Positions 13,901 to 25,156 of a stretch of DNA of 64,000 nt are shown piece by piece (within the stretch, counting starts at the first letter, position 1; each line of letters begins with the position of its first letter). The notes beneath the pieces were generated by a model that was given only the letters and a program-made list of their open reading frames with translations, was not told the DNA's origin and did not search any database. Origin of the DNA: Melanocharis versteri (lineage: Eukaryota; Chordata; Aves; Passeriformes; Melanocharitidae); the NCBI GenBank assembly GCA_013397845.1, contig VZTG01004270.1, positions 230,742 to 294,741 on the forward strand, read 5' to 3'. The translations under genes were made by a program, and so were the position numbers.

Positions 13901-16900
13901 CTGGAGAAAGTAAAACCAGAATGAAAACAAACTTTCAAGTGCAGTGTGAATGATAAGGTGACACCTTCTTCGAATATTCTACTAGTATGTTAATTAAATT
14001 GCAGCTTTGGGTTAACTGAATAGTCAAACTTGTAATTTTCTTAGAAACTGGTATTCCAACAGCTGCAGATAAATTTAGCAGAAATGTATGAACTCTATAT
14101 TTGCCAACACCATTAAAGATAATGGGAAACAAATCTATGCAGATGTCCTGTGCTACAGGGGAAAAGTGATTTCCCAGTGAAACAAAAGGCAAAAGCCTAT
14201 TCATTGAAGCACAGCCAGAAATTATTTCTAATTGGCATGAAAGAATCTTTAAATCTGTATACTGCTTTTAATATTTTGGGCTTGAGTTACGATTAATAGT
14301 TTCCATAAACGAGGCAATAGGAGAAATATTAAAATTCAAAATTTTTGAACATTAAATGCTGCCTAAATTCCTAGCCATAGCATCATTGCTAATGGTTTTA
14401 CTGTAAAAAAAAAACAAAACCAACAACAAAAAAACCAGAAAGTTGTTTGTATCAGCACAAGACAACAAAGTTTTTGCTAAATAACCCCTCGCATTTCTCA
14501 GTGCAATGTTCTCTGGGTTTTTATGTCAAGCATGGGCATGGTTACAACACACGCGGGTGGGAGCCCACAGCAGGGTGGGGATCTCCCTGTTCCCACTGCA
14601 GGACACTCTGTTCCTGGCTGGCAAGGTGGCTTTGGTGCTGCTCTGCCTCCCAGTGTGAGTGTGTTCCTGCAAGGGGTGTTTCCGAGCAGGCTGCTCACAG
14701 GTGTGCTGTACTGAGGGGCAGAGAGACTTTTGGCTCTGCCCCATTTTGTTTTCTCTGTCTGTCAAGCCTGATTTGACTTCCTCTTTCACAAGTGTTTTGC
14801 ATACTGCTTGTATGTTTTGTCAAAATAGGGAAGTTTTAAAGTCAGAAAAACAGACATTCAGCAGTCGGAAATGGAATTATATGCAGAGTCATGTTCTTCA
14901 AATTCCTTTCTCCTAATAGTTTTTTGCATGAAACATGGTAATAGGAACATCACTGCTCATTGCCTTAGGCAGCTGCTCATGCTAGTTTCTTGAATTAATA
15001 TTTGATTGTTGCATAGAAAAAGTATATAGACTTAGGGTTTGAGTAACAGCATAATTATCTCCTTGAGATAGTTGGACCCACCACTACCATTAACTATTCA
15101 TCTCCTCTGCCACTGTGGTGGAAAGAAGGATCAGGTTGTGGCTGGACTGGCAAAGCAGTGGTTGTGTTTGCGTTTGTGGAGCAAGGCAGGAGCCTAAGAA
15201 GGGTATAAGCCTCACCTCTCTGAGTTGTACTCAAGCTGTGATTCTTTTTCCAGACTAAGGATGCTTTTTGGGAAAGATTTCTGTTTATTCTGCAATATTT
15301 ATTGGAAGTCGTTATTATTATAGGCATAACTACAATCTCTGTATTTCAAATCTGTCCGCATTATGGTTTACAATCTCTAATTTTGCATTTAGAATGCTGT
15401 ACAAAAGTTCATATTGGGGAGTTGGCTAGTGATTTCCTGTCTTATATTAAAAAGTTTTAATAAGTTGGTTTGCTTTGGTAGGGGATACTCTCAGTGGATG
15501 CCCACTGGCACCGATATTTTCTGCAAAACCAGAACATCTGCATGTAAATCTTACTTTCAATGTGGATGAGTCAGGCAGAATTGAAGGCACAACCAGAATC
15601 CACAAAGATGAAGACACTGTCTGAAATAAATCCATCTCTGATTTATAAGGCTTTCCTGCAGTGTCAGTGTTCTGACAGGATGAATTGGAAATACTCATGT
15701 TTCCATGGCCTTTCAGTGTGTACACTTGTGGCCAGGAAGTGCAGTGCTGCTCCAAAGAGCACGGAACAGCCCCAGCAGGAACTTCAGACTGCAGGAACTC
15801 TTTATTTTTTTCTTTTGCTGTTTGGCACAATGATGTGCATAGCTTAATCCTCTTCCTCTGTGCTTTGGGTGCAGTGAGGCTGTGGCTGTGACTCAGCTGG
15901 TGTAGTCTACAGACAAAGTACTCATCTCTGGATGTTCTCCAGGGTAGCTGCAGCTGGAGGTTATATGTGCACATTCACTACACACAGGATAACAACATTT
16001 TACATGGATATAAACCAGAAGATATCACGGAGAAAACAGAGAAGAAAAAAGAAAAAATCTATAAAAATCAATGTCTGGTACCCCCATCCTGAATGTTGTA
16101 TTTGGGGGCATAAGCACCTCCCCTCCACTGCAGAGGTGGCTGAGTTTGGGTGATAATTTGAGGCTGCTGGAGACATGGATAGAAGTTGCTGCCTATGTGT
16201 CTCTGACGGAGCACCAGCTGGCCAATTTTGTTCCAAAAGATTTACATAAAGCTGGTATTTGCAGAATTCTGTCAGTCCATCAAAATGGACAGGGACTTCG
16301 TACACGTGATTTTTTTGGAATTCTACCTGTAAAGGTAACCACTATTGCCCAGCATTATCTTGCTGTAATGCAAGCAATCATTCATGTCGCACAGCAAGCC
16401 TATAAGAAAACAACATTAATCCATTTCCTGTGGGATTGTCATCTTTAACCTAAAGACTTTTCATATTAAGAAGAAATTCTAAGTGGAATCTTTTGTATGT
16501 AAGAATGCTCTGCTTCTTGAGTTCCTTTGCTCATAAGCATGAGGTACCGTGTTCGTGCAATGACCCTGCTCTGCTGTTTGAACTCAGAGCTGGTTTTAAG
16601 CAAAAGCATATTTTATTCACTAAAGTCAGTAGTAAAGGGTGGCCACCTCATGAAAGCTGCTCTCAGAACTCCAGAAAGTAGAAAACTTCCCATAATTCCC
16701 AAGCTGTGCTTTTGTGGTTTTTAAAAGAATGCTGTTGAATCTGCACTTGGAACAGGGTAGCTGAATCTTATTTATAGCTCTGTTCTGTCTGGTGCACTTC
16801 CTCTCCCTTCCCTCCAGAATGACTTGAATGAAAATGACACTATTGACTATGTGGGTAACAGTGAAAGAGCTTACAGAAATATGATTTTTATAGATGCAAG

Positions 16901-18084
16901 ACTAAGGGAATCAAGCACCTAAGTTATGATCTTTTAGAACAGGGGAAGGATAAGTGCTGGTTGAAGAGGCCTCACTGGTGGGTCTTCCTCGTAAAGGTGC
17001 CAGGTTTACCCTTTCTCTCAGACCTTCTAAACCTGACTAGAATTGGCTGTAATGAATGCCTAAGTGACGAAAAGAAAAGCAGAGTGTAAAAGATGCTAAT
17101 CAGTCTTTGTTCTTTTCAGACATCACATACAGGACCTGGAGTAAAGATTTTGTATGGAGAGAGATAGATTTTAATTAAGCATCTTAATAGAGAGATCCTT
17201 CTTGTTTTTTTCGGAATAAATTAAGGAAGTAACTTTGATGCAATATCATTTTCATCTAATCAGTAACATTCTGAAATTACCATGTTGTTTTCCATTAGAA
17301 ATACCATCATCCAGCAAATCAGATAAAATTATTTAACATAGCTGTATTGCAACCTCAGCTAACATTAGCTTGGGCATGTGTATACACAGAGCAGCAGATG
17401 GCAAGTGAATTGACAAATGTTTATAGGGCTAAAAGGGCAGACAGTATCAACAATTTTATATACTCCTTTGGAAAAGATGCCTGTATTCTATCTCGATTCA
17501 CTAATAATCAAATAGAGGCTTATCAGGGTTTTCCCATTTGTATATAGTGAATACTGATTACTGACACCAATAAAAGGCAAATGTCTTTAGCCTTTACTTG
17601 TATGCACAAATTATTAATATCTCCATTAAAAATTTCTACTTTATATTTGGCATGAATTCAGAGGTTTTTCCTTGATGTAAACCAATACATTGACAGAGAG
17701 CTTTTACACCAGTGTTTGCCATTTTTTAAACACACAAAACAACGTGCATGAAGGTGAATCAACTTGCAAACCTGGGACAACAGTTACCACTGTGGAAAGG
17801 GGATGAGGCTGCTGCTGCACGACTGTGCTGTTGATAAATGTGTGTGGTGGTTATAGCAGTTCTACACAGCTACAGTTCCTGTGGGCAAATTTACAACACT
17901 CGTTCCTGATGGCCAGAGGCAGGCCACAGTTAGCTTTGCATGTCCAAGCACTATTAATTGTTATTAATATTTATTATCTATTACACTAATGCCTTGAGGT
18001 GAAGTCAAGTGGGTGCTGTATTTGCCCAAAGTGAGAGCTTGACAAAGCGAGCAGGAGTGGGAAGCTGAAACACCTGGAAACACC
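10931..18084. other. Unique noncoding stretch, no gene recognised
   Basis: This 7 kb holds no recognised gene and no repeat that I can place. An A-rich, CAA-containing run lies at about 14404-14440, and a GT/AC palindromic stretch at about 11246-11261. Several open frames of 90-175 codons exist (for example 15447-15974 on the minus strand and 16071-16448 on the plus strand), but their translations show no family motif. The part from about 17340 to 17640 is unusually AT-rich with many TAAT and TTAT motifs and could be a conserved noncoding element. Confidence 0.5.
17340..17640. other. Candidate conserved noncoding element (AT-rich)
   Basis: The block is AT-rich and of high complexity, without simple repeats. 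It carries several homeodomain-type cores (TAAT, ATTA) and an 'AATAATCAAATAGAGG' stretch near 17501-17520, mixed with non-AT motifs such as 'GAGCAGCAGATGGC' at 17389-17402, which contains an E-box (CAGATG). This texture is typical of vertebrate developmental enhancers. That is an inference from composition only; no alignment was available, and the same texture occurs by chance. Confidence 0.2.
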
Positions 18085-18178
18085 TGGTGATGAGTGACTT
18101 GCTCGAGAGTACAGAGAACGGTTCTGTGAGCTGGAAACAGAACGCTGCTCACCCAGACAGACTCTCTCTCACCCGCAA
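18085..18178 (-). mobile_element. MIR-like tRNA-derived SINE relic
   Basis: Read on the minus strand, about 95 bases follow the order of an ancient MIR-type SINE. The tRNA-related part lies to the right on the plus strand. On the plus strand the core-proximal signature 'AGTGACTTGC' (18092-18101) is followed by a degenerate 'AAGGTCACACAG'-type stretch and then 'GAGCTGGAAACAGAAC' (18127-18142). Such relics are scattered thinly in bird genomes and inactive. The copy is badly decayed, so the family name is tentative. Confidence 0.4.
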
Positions 18179-19540
18179 TAAACACTTCTCTTTCTAGTGG
18201 AAGTTCTCCCAAGGAGAAGACATTCTCAACTGAGTTGTAGGGAGTGTTATCTCTTGATGGTATAATTCAGTTACATGAGGATCTGACTTGGTAAAAAGCA
18301 AGGAAGGCAGCTCTAATCACATGTCCTATTTTTTCACCTACCATAGAAGCCAAACTAAGGGGTTTGGGTGCATGAATATGCATTACGAGAACGGTGAAAA
18401 CGTCCCTCTCAGAACAGACTTTCATGATTGCTTGTCATGCTGATTTCTTTAGTTAGGTTAGACTTCTACCAGTTCGAGCAATAGGAAAACCTAAAACTGC
18501 CAATATTTTTTGACGTGACTTGAAATCCTGTGTAATAGGTTCTATCAAAAAAAAAGAGTTGCTTTTATTGCCGTCATAGCTGTAATGCAATTTCATGTGG
18601 TGTCCTTACACATACTATAATTTCTCATATAGAGCTGTCAGCAATAACCTTTTGTGGCAGCAGAGAGAAAAAAAAAATCCCCAAAATACATATTTGTCTA
18701 ACATATATTTGTAGACCTTAAATCCTGTCTAACCATATCCAGCTGTGTTTCTCTGATCTTTTGTGCAGTGGAGGAGCATTGTGCCTTTTACTGGTAGGTA
18801 GAGCAGAAGCAGCTGGCAGGGCTTGTGCTAGTGGGATTTGGAGGAAAGTCACAGTCCAGCCTTAGTTCTGCTCACCTGGTGCGTGAAAGGACTTGGCACC
18901 CTCTGCAGTCCTGTGTGTGCACAAGGACATAAAATATTTTGTGGTTTTGTCATTCCGTTTTCCTTCTTTAATTCTGAACACAAATAACAGCTTAACCTAA
19001 CGAGAAGTCATAGGAAAAAGAAATCTTAGAAAGTTGGTACAGGTCAAGAACGGTGGAAGGCTGCAGGACCAACGAGCCTCAAACACCCAGCAGTCTGTTT
19101 CACTGCCTGCTGCCTCTTCTCCTGTCACAGACCAATTCATATTTTGTGCCTCAATAAGAGATGTTCCAGTGCTGGCAGAAACTTCTAATGATCCTGAGCC
19201 TCACATGCTGCACTGGAAACAAGTTCTGAAGAATATAGAAGATTTTGCAACATATTATTCCTATAAATAAAAATTTATTTCTCACCAGGAATTCATACTC
19301 AGATACTCTTCCACATTTTAGCATTGTGGGGTTTTCCTCATCTGGAGATGCATTATCCCTTATTCACATTCTTTTGTTTTTTCAGCTATCTCTTCGTCTT
19401 CTGATGAACTCTGGAAAAATGTAGTATTGTTAGTGGGATTTTAGATGATTGATTAGTGTTAAGATTCTTCCTAGTTTCCTTCTACTTATGAAGTTGTAAC
19501 AAGTCCTTTCCAGCCTGTAATAAATACAGTATCTGAGTAC
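18179..19540. other. Unique noncoding stretch, no gene recognised
   Basis: I see nothing beyond unique sequence. There are short homopolymers (A runs near 18547 and 18670), no repeat signature and no open frame that looks like an exon. Confidence 0.5.
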
Positions 19541-19603
19541 TTATTATCAATCTAAGTTGATAATAAGTTGATAACAGAACTTCTTATCGATATAAGTTGA
19601 TAA
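19541..19603. promoter_or_regulatory. Compact cluster of five GATA motifs with a 10-base hairpin
   Basis: Five core GATA-factor motifs sit within 60 bases: TTATCA at 19544, TGATAA at 19558, TGATAA at 19569, TTATCG (reverse GATAA) at 19584 and TGATAA at 19598. The first two form a perfect inverted repeat, TTATTATCAA at 19541-19550 and TTGATAATAA at 19557-19566, with a 6-base loop. The phrase AAGTTGATAA recurs, so the cluster may have grown by local duplication. GATA zinc-finger proteins bind WGATAR sites. Regulatory use is inferred, and a simple-repeat origin is the main alternative. Confidence 0.35.
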
Positions 19604-19703
19604 CTAGCTTAGTTCATGAGGAAACTTCTCCTTGAGCAAAGAGCAGCCTAGCATGACGATTTGGTCCATCCCTTTTTCTGGAACATCTGTGTTCAACCAC
19701 CTC

Positions 19704-19815
19704 GGAATCACAGAAAAACAGGATAATTCAGATTGGAAGAGACCTCTAGATGCATTTAGTTTTACCCCACAGTCAAAGCACGACCAGATTGGTTACAGTT
19801 ATACTGCAAGACACT
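19704..19815 (-). mobile_element. CR1 LINE 3'-end fragment (minus strand)
   Basis: On the plus strand the fragment begins with 'GGAATCACAG', continues with 'CAGATTGGAAGAGACCTCTAG' (19729-19749) and then 'CCCCACAGTCAAAGCA', the mirror of a CR1 3' tail. The decayed continuation to about 19815 fits the next CR1 block ('...CAGATTGGTTACAG...'). It is 5'-truncated and noncoding. Divergence is high, so this is an old copy. Confidence 0.7.
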
Positions 19816-22800
19816 GAGGGAGCATAACCTCATCCATGACTGTTATGGGAAGGCCTGACCTGGAGCTGGGAGAAGAACTTAGATGAAGCTCTGCAGCCTG
19901 AAGTGCTCAGTATGGGTAACAATCTCGCAGTCTTTCTCATGATGAATCAGTGGAATCAGCCATCTAGGCTGCCAAGTTTTATATAAGAAGACTTTTAACT
20001 GAGGTAAGATAAGCTACAGAGAGACTATTTAGAACTGAATCTTAGCTCTCTTCATGCCTTGTCTGATATCACACAGGTCTCCTGCACAGTGCTGTCCTGT
20101 TAAGATGCCTTGCTGAGTTCTTGAAGCTCACGGGTCTTCCTGAGTCTCTGTCTTCCTCACGTGCAAGTCTAGCCCATTTTTATTCTCTCTGCCTCGGCTC
20201 CAGCACTCCCTAAAGCTGTTCAGGGGGTTTTATGCTTCCCTTTTATGAATACTGTACTCAAGCAGTGTATGGCTAGCAGGCACACAGCTTTTGCAGATGA
20301 TAATGTTCTTTATTTTCGCAATGTGGTTCATTTAAAGGCACTTAAAGAAAACATTTTCCTGCAGATTGCTAGTGAAAGGAGATTGCTTTGGGTAGTTTCT
20401 TTATATTCAGTTTATCTTGACTTTTACATGAAGTGGAAATGTACATTGTTAATACAGGGAAATGGTCAAAAGGAGAAATTACAACTGCCTGCATATGCTT
20501 TTTTAAAATGTGTTTCTGCTCTGAAAAATAAACATGTGAATTTGACCTGGCCTCACTTAGCACTTCTTCTCCATGAGAGTGAGGGCTGCTGGCATTAGGG
20601 GAATGGCTACTGTTGTCAGAACGGTCTTCCTGGCTACTCTTGGAGAGACTGAATTACATTTGAGATTTTATGCCTCATCAGTAATTTTTTTTCCTGTAAA
20701 TTGCAATTGCAGGAATACCTCAAGCACTCCTGTGCCTTCAGGATATGGTTGACAGCACTGCATGAGTGTGACTGAGATCCTGATAAGCAAATGAAATGGC
20801 ATGGATACATAAGTTTACCAAAAAGCAGAGCTAAGAGAGTTTTGCTGAGGTGACAGGTGGAACAACACTTTGGTGAATGTGGATTGAGGATGCTTTGGCA
20901 CCTGTTACAGCTAAGAATGCCACGTAAATCCTTACATGTCTGGATGTGTGCTGCACATACATACACCTCTGAATTTTTTCTGAACCCATGAAGAATCCTA
21001 GGAAACGTGCATTTGGTCACATTTCTTATTTAGTTTTTTAAATTTGGGCATGAGTCTGAATGTGCGAATTTTGGCTTAGGAAGATCAGATTTGTCTTTTC
21101 AAAAATCAGAGGTTATTCGAAGAACTTCCTTTTTCCTTGAAAATTGCCACCAGCTACCCCACAATGTCTCTTGGCTTGGAAACATTAATTAGTGTTTTGC
21201 TTTGTATGTGCAAAGCTGATATCCTTTGCCTCTCTGAAGGAAGAGAGACCAATGACCACTTCAGAACCAATCCATTTCCAATCTGCTCTGTTTCTACCAC
21301 TGATGCTCCTACCTTGCACGTAAAGCAGTTACTAGATTTCACAGCAGAAAGATGCAGACTAAGTGATTGTCAGAAGATTATGTGTATTCCAATTTGCATA
21401 GGCTTCTCCTTCTTTTCACCCTCCTCTGCTTGACTAAAGAAATTAAAATGTGTGAGTTTAGAAGCAGCATATAATATATATTCCTGTATTCAGTGATTCA
21501 GAAATATGTGATCAAACCCCTAGATTTTATTCAAAAATAACATGCATTAAGGGGATTTTATTGCATAAAAAATAGTAACAATAAATATGATCTGTGCTGA
21601 GATGGTACACAGTTGCTTTTTACCTGAAGTGATAAAGACAACTTAGTAAATGGGTAGTACTAGAGTGTGGTGTGTCAGGCAGTACACTGCAGGATTTCTT
21701 ATTGCTAATATCTGTTAAGAAAATACACCGTTAGACCTTCTTTACATATAGATTCAAACCTTTCTATTGATATCCTACTGAAAAAATAAACCTGTTTAAA
21801 AGAATTTACTTCTGTGGCACAGCACGCCTTAAAATTTGAACAAAAATCAGCGTGATAAAAAAATTGATCAGTTCAGTGAACACATTTCTTTGCCTTAAAC
21901 TGAAATGTGCATTCCAGAAGAGCATGGCTTGTGAATTAGAGATCCATGAAAGGAACAGACCTGCTAAAAGAATAACGTTTTGATGAAACAAGCTTATTTG
22001 CTTAACAGCTTTCCACTGCAATTAACATATGCGGCAAATGTGTCTATTTAATGTGACAGTCTGCTCAAATAACCCTCTTTCAAGAGTGGGATTATATAAT
22101 CTGGAAATAGCAGAGTTACACTGAGATTAAAATTATTGAATATCTTGCTTATCGAAGATGCCAGCAGCAGTGTCTCCTCCTTTCCTCTGTTCTTCGTGCT
22201 GACTTGTAAATGATCTGCTTGAGCTCTGGTGTCCTTAAACTAATGAACTGTCTGACAGCAGCATTCAGCACAGGACTGCTATTTGGAACAAAAGAAAGAG
22301 AAACTGAAAGAAACCCTGGGGAAGGCAATCTGTGCAGCAGCAGTTCTGGAAGTATTTGGCCTTGTCAGGCTTTGTGATGGCGGTTGCATTGGTCCTACAA
22401 GACTGAAGCTACAAGGATGCAAATGGCACTGCATGAAAAACAAAGTGGCAAGACGTATAGCCAGGGATCAGCTGGTCCCTTGGGCTTGGCTAATCCGTGG
22501 CTAGCCCATGATCAGTGGCTCTATTGAGACCATTGGCTCGTGGCACACGTGCTGGGGATCTTCTGGCCAGAGTGGTGGCTTGGGCTGAGAATGGGGCCAC
22601 AGCCAGCCTGGCCTGCTGCCCACTGCACAAAATGCCACGTGGGACATCCTGAGCAGGGCCTGGTTGGAAGTCACAGCAGCTGCCCTCAGATGGATGCTGT
22701 AGGCAAGATTTGGACTTGCTATTTTCAGGAATTGCTGTGCTTGTGGGGGTGAGAACATTCACCAGGCAAGCCCCTGTCGCTGCCCTTGTCACAATCCCAT

Positions 22801-24444
22801 TCCGCACACCAGAGTCAGAGACTCGCTCCCTCCAACCTCCTCAGCAGTGTTTAAGAAATACACAAATTGGTTTAACCTCATGTTATGAAATAAACAAGTC
22901 TAAGGGAAGAGTGGTTTAATATCTGTTAACTTATGGGTACACGGAAATGACTGGCCCAGCACTCATCAAGGATGGGGATTTAGCATGGACAGGGACTCAT
23001 CAGATGGTAGCCACCAGAGCACTGCAAGGAGCAAGGAAGGTGATGCAAACCTCCCAGAGCAACAGAGACTTCTAAGCCCCAGGAAAAGGCAGTGGGGCTG
23101 CTGCTCCCTTGCCCGGGAATGGGGCAATTTTCACTACTATTGATACAGTTCCCTCAGCCCAGAGTGACCAGTTTTTGAGCTGTTGCCCTGTTGTTTGACC
23201 GTAAGATCCTTTCTGCATCAATCGCAGGTTGTGGAAAGGAGGGGAGGAGGGTGCTGCATGCTTCTCCATAGGCTGGCTGGAGACACTGGAACCCTGAAGT
23301 AAAGTCAAACCACAGCTTTCATATCAGAAACCATCTGTGAAAACAGACTTCTCCCTGCAGCTGCTTAGAGAGGGGAGCAGGTGAAACACAAAACTGGAGA
23401 TCGCTTTAGCCCATGTGCCCTTGGAAGGGGTCAGAGTCAGAGAGAGATCAAGGGCACACTCACTGTTAAGCCAAGATACAATCTCCAGGCTCAGTTAATT
23501 TTAGAGCTGTGACAAATTCCCCTTCCCAATACCTCAAAAGGTGGGGATTTTCTCCAGCCCACTGTGAAGCACCCTGATAACAGCCTGCCCACTCAGGAGT
23601 TCACTGCAGAAAGATTCGTAAAATTGCGAGGAACAAGGTAAGGAACCAGATCTTTCCCCTTCTTACCTGACCAAAAAGCCCTTCTTTGGTGAGTGCTCTG
23701 CTGACAGAAGCTCCATTTTAAATGCCCTCCAAGACCCTCAAAACCACATCGTCTGTCTCATTACATGGGGGTTTTTAATGACAGCCTGGAAAACTCCTTA
23801 AGTTTTCCCCAACCGTGGAAAACTTCCAAGTGTTGCTGAAAGAGTATGAGGCTCTAACTCTGAGGCATTGTGTTTTCAAAAGTGGAGGAGGCTGTTTCCC
23901 TTCTTGGCAGAGGGTTTGGCTGTCACTATGTCTCATTTGGACCACCACCCATTTGAACTGGAAGATGCAAACTCTTTCAATGTGGCCATTGTACTATGGA
24001 ACATGCAGATGGCTACCTGGGCAACACGAAAAAAAGCTTTTGCTTACAGCTAGAGGATAAAGAGAGCAACCACAGAATTCATTTTTCAGCCCCATTGTCC
24101 CCACAATTTTAAAAAGTCTGAATCACCAACTTGTGTTGCCTGTAGCCCAGAGAATGCCAGGTCACCTCTAAGGCAGTAATGCTGTCTCTTCTACATGCTA
24201 AACTTGCAGACTCTTCAGGCTGCAGCACCCGAATTTCCCTCAGGTGTACTGAACATTTCAGGTGATGATTGACCGCTCTCCCTGATATTTGTATGATTAT
24301 TAGTCTCTTCTCTGTGTGCTATTCAGAGGACAGCACGGCTCATAAAAAGCAGATAGGAGCAAGCTGGGCTGCTGCCTCTGGTGAGTAGGAGAGAGGATGG
24401 GCTGATTGATGACCCTTGGCTGTTTTCTGATGTTGCAGTTGTTT
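19816..24444. other. Unique noncoding stretch, no gene recognised
   Basis: No gene is seen. An open frame at 20245-20598 (plus) and one at 20634-21020 (minus) reach about 120 codons but show no family motif. The part from 22280 to 22830 is GC-richer than its flanks, with overlapping open frames on both strands, and also resists recognition. No transposable element could be placed. Confidence 0.5.
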
Positions 24445-24502
24445 TTTATGATGTCATTAGGAGGCTATAGTCATATTAAGGAATCCCTCATGACATCATA
24501 AA
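24445..24502. promoter_or_regulatory. 13-base perfect inverted repeat of CRE/AP-1-like sites
   Basis: TTTATGATGTCAT at 24445-24457 is matched exactly by its reverse complement ATGACATCATAAA at 24490-24502, with 32 bases between. Each arm carries a TGATGTCA/TGACATCA octamer, one base from the palindromic CRE core TGACGTCA bound by CREB/ATF and related bZIP factors. The pair could act as two facing bZIP sites or form a stem in an RNA. Both roles are inferences; the perfect symmetry is seen directly. Confidence 0.35.
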
Positions 24503-24881
24503 CGACTTGATATTTCACTAATGTTATTTCAGCAGAGTGAAGCTCTGGCATTTTATAGTCTTTTCTTTCCCCATAGAATTAGGAGTTGTCTAACTACAAC
24601 CTAGAAGAAATGCAAAAGTAGTCAAATGTCGACTTCAAAAGTTATGGTTAAAGAATGGTAATATATTTGGCTCTTTTGGAGCACATAGCACCTTTAGGTG
24701 GAAGACATGATGTGTTTATAAAAGATGCCATCTGTGAATCGTATCCTCACACAAAGGAAGAATCACACGTGCCTTCCACTTTTCTTTGGTGCACAGAAAC
24801 AAAGAATTATCTTTCCTGAGCACTGCCAAACACACTACAGGACAGCACCATGGCACCATTCAGTGTAAGAGCACTGAGTTG
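24503..24881. other. Unique noncoding stretch upstream of the tandem duplication
   Basis: Nothing recognisable is seen in these 380 bases apart from generic AT-rich sequence. The right end abuts the exact duplication. Confidence 0.5.
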
Positions 24882-25156
24882 TGATGTAATGGTGCAATCA
24901 GGATAACACTGACAATGGAGCCCAAAGCTATCGTTTCCTAACGTAAGAGGGAAACCTAAACCCTGTACTGAGAACAGATACTGATTTGAGGGGTTTGGTG
25001 GAGGTGGAAAAATCAGGGCTCTGATGTAATGGTGCAATCAGGATAACACTGACAATGGAGCCCAAAGCTATCGTTTCCTAACGTAAGAGGGAAACCTAAA
25101 CCCTGTACTGAGAACAGATACTGATTTGAGGGGTTTGGTGGAGGTGGAAAAATCAG
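24882..25156. repeat. Exact tandem duplication, 135-base copies with 140-base period
   Basis: The segment 24882-25016 is repeated base for base at 25022-25156. The copies are separated by the 5 bases GGCTC, giving a period of 140. I found no mismatch over the 135 bases. The unit itself matches no repeat family I know and appears nowhere else in the window that I noticed. Perfect identity means a very recent duplication, perhaps polymorphic, or an assembly artefact in which two haplotypes or overlapping contigs were joined in series. Short open frames over it carry no meaning. Confidence 0.95.
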
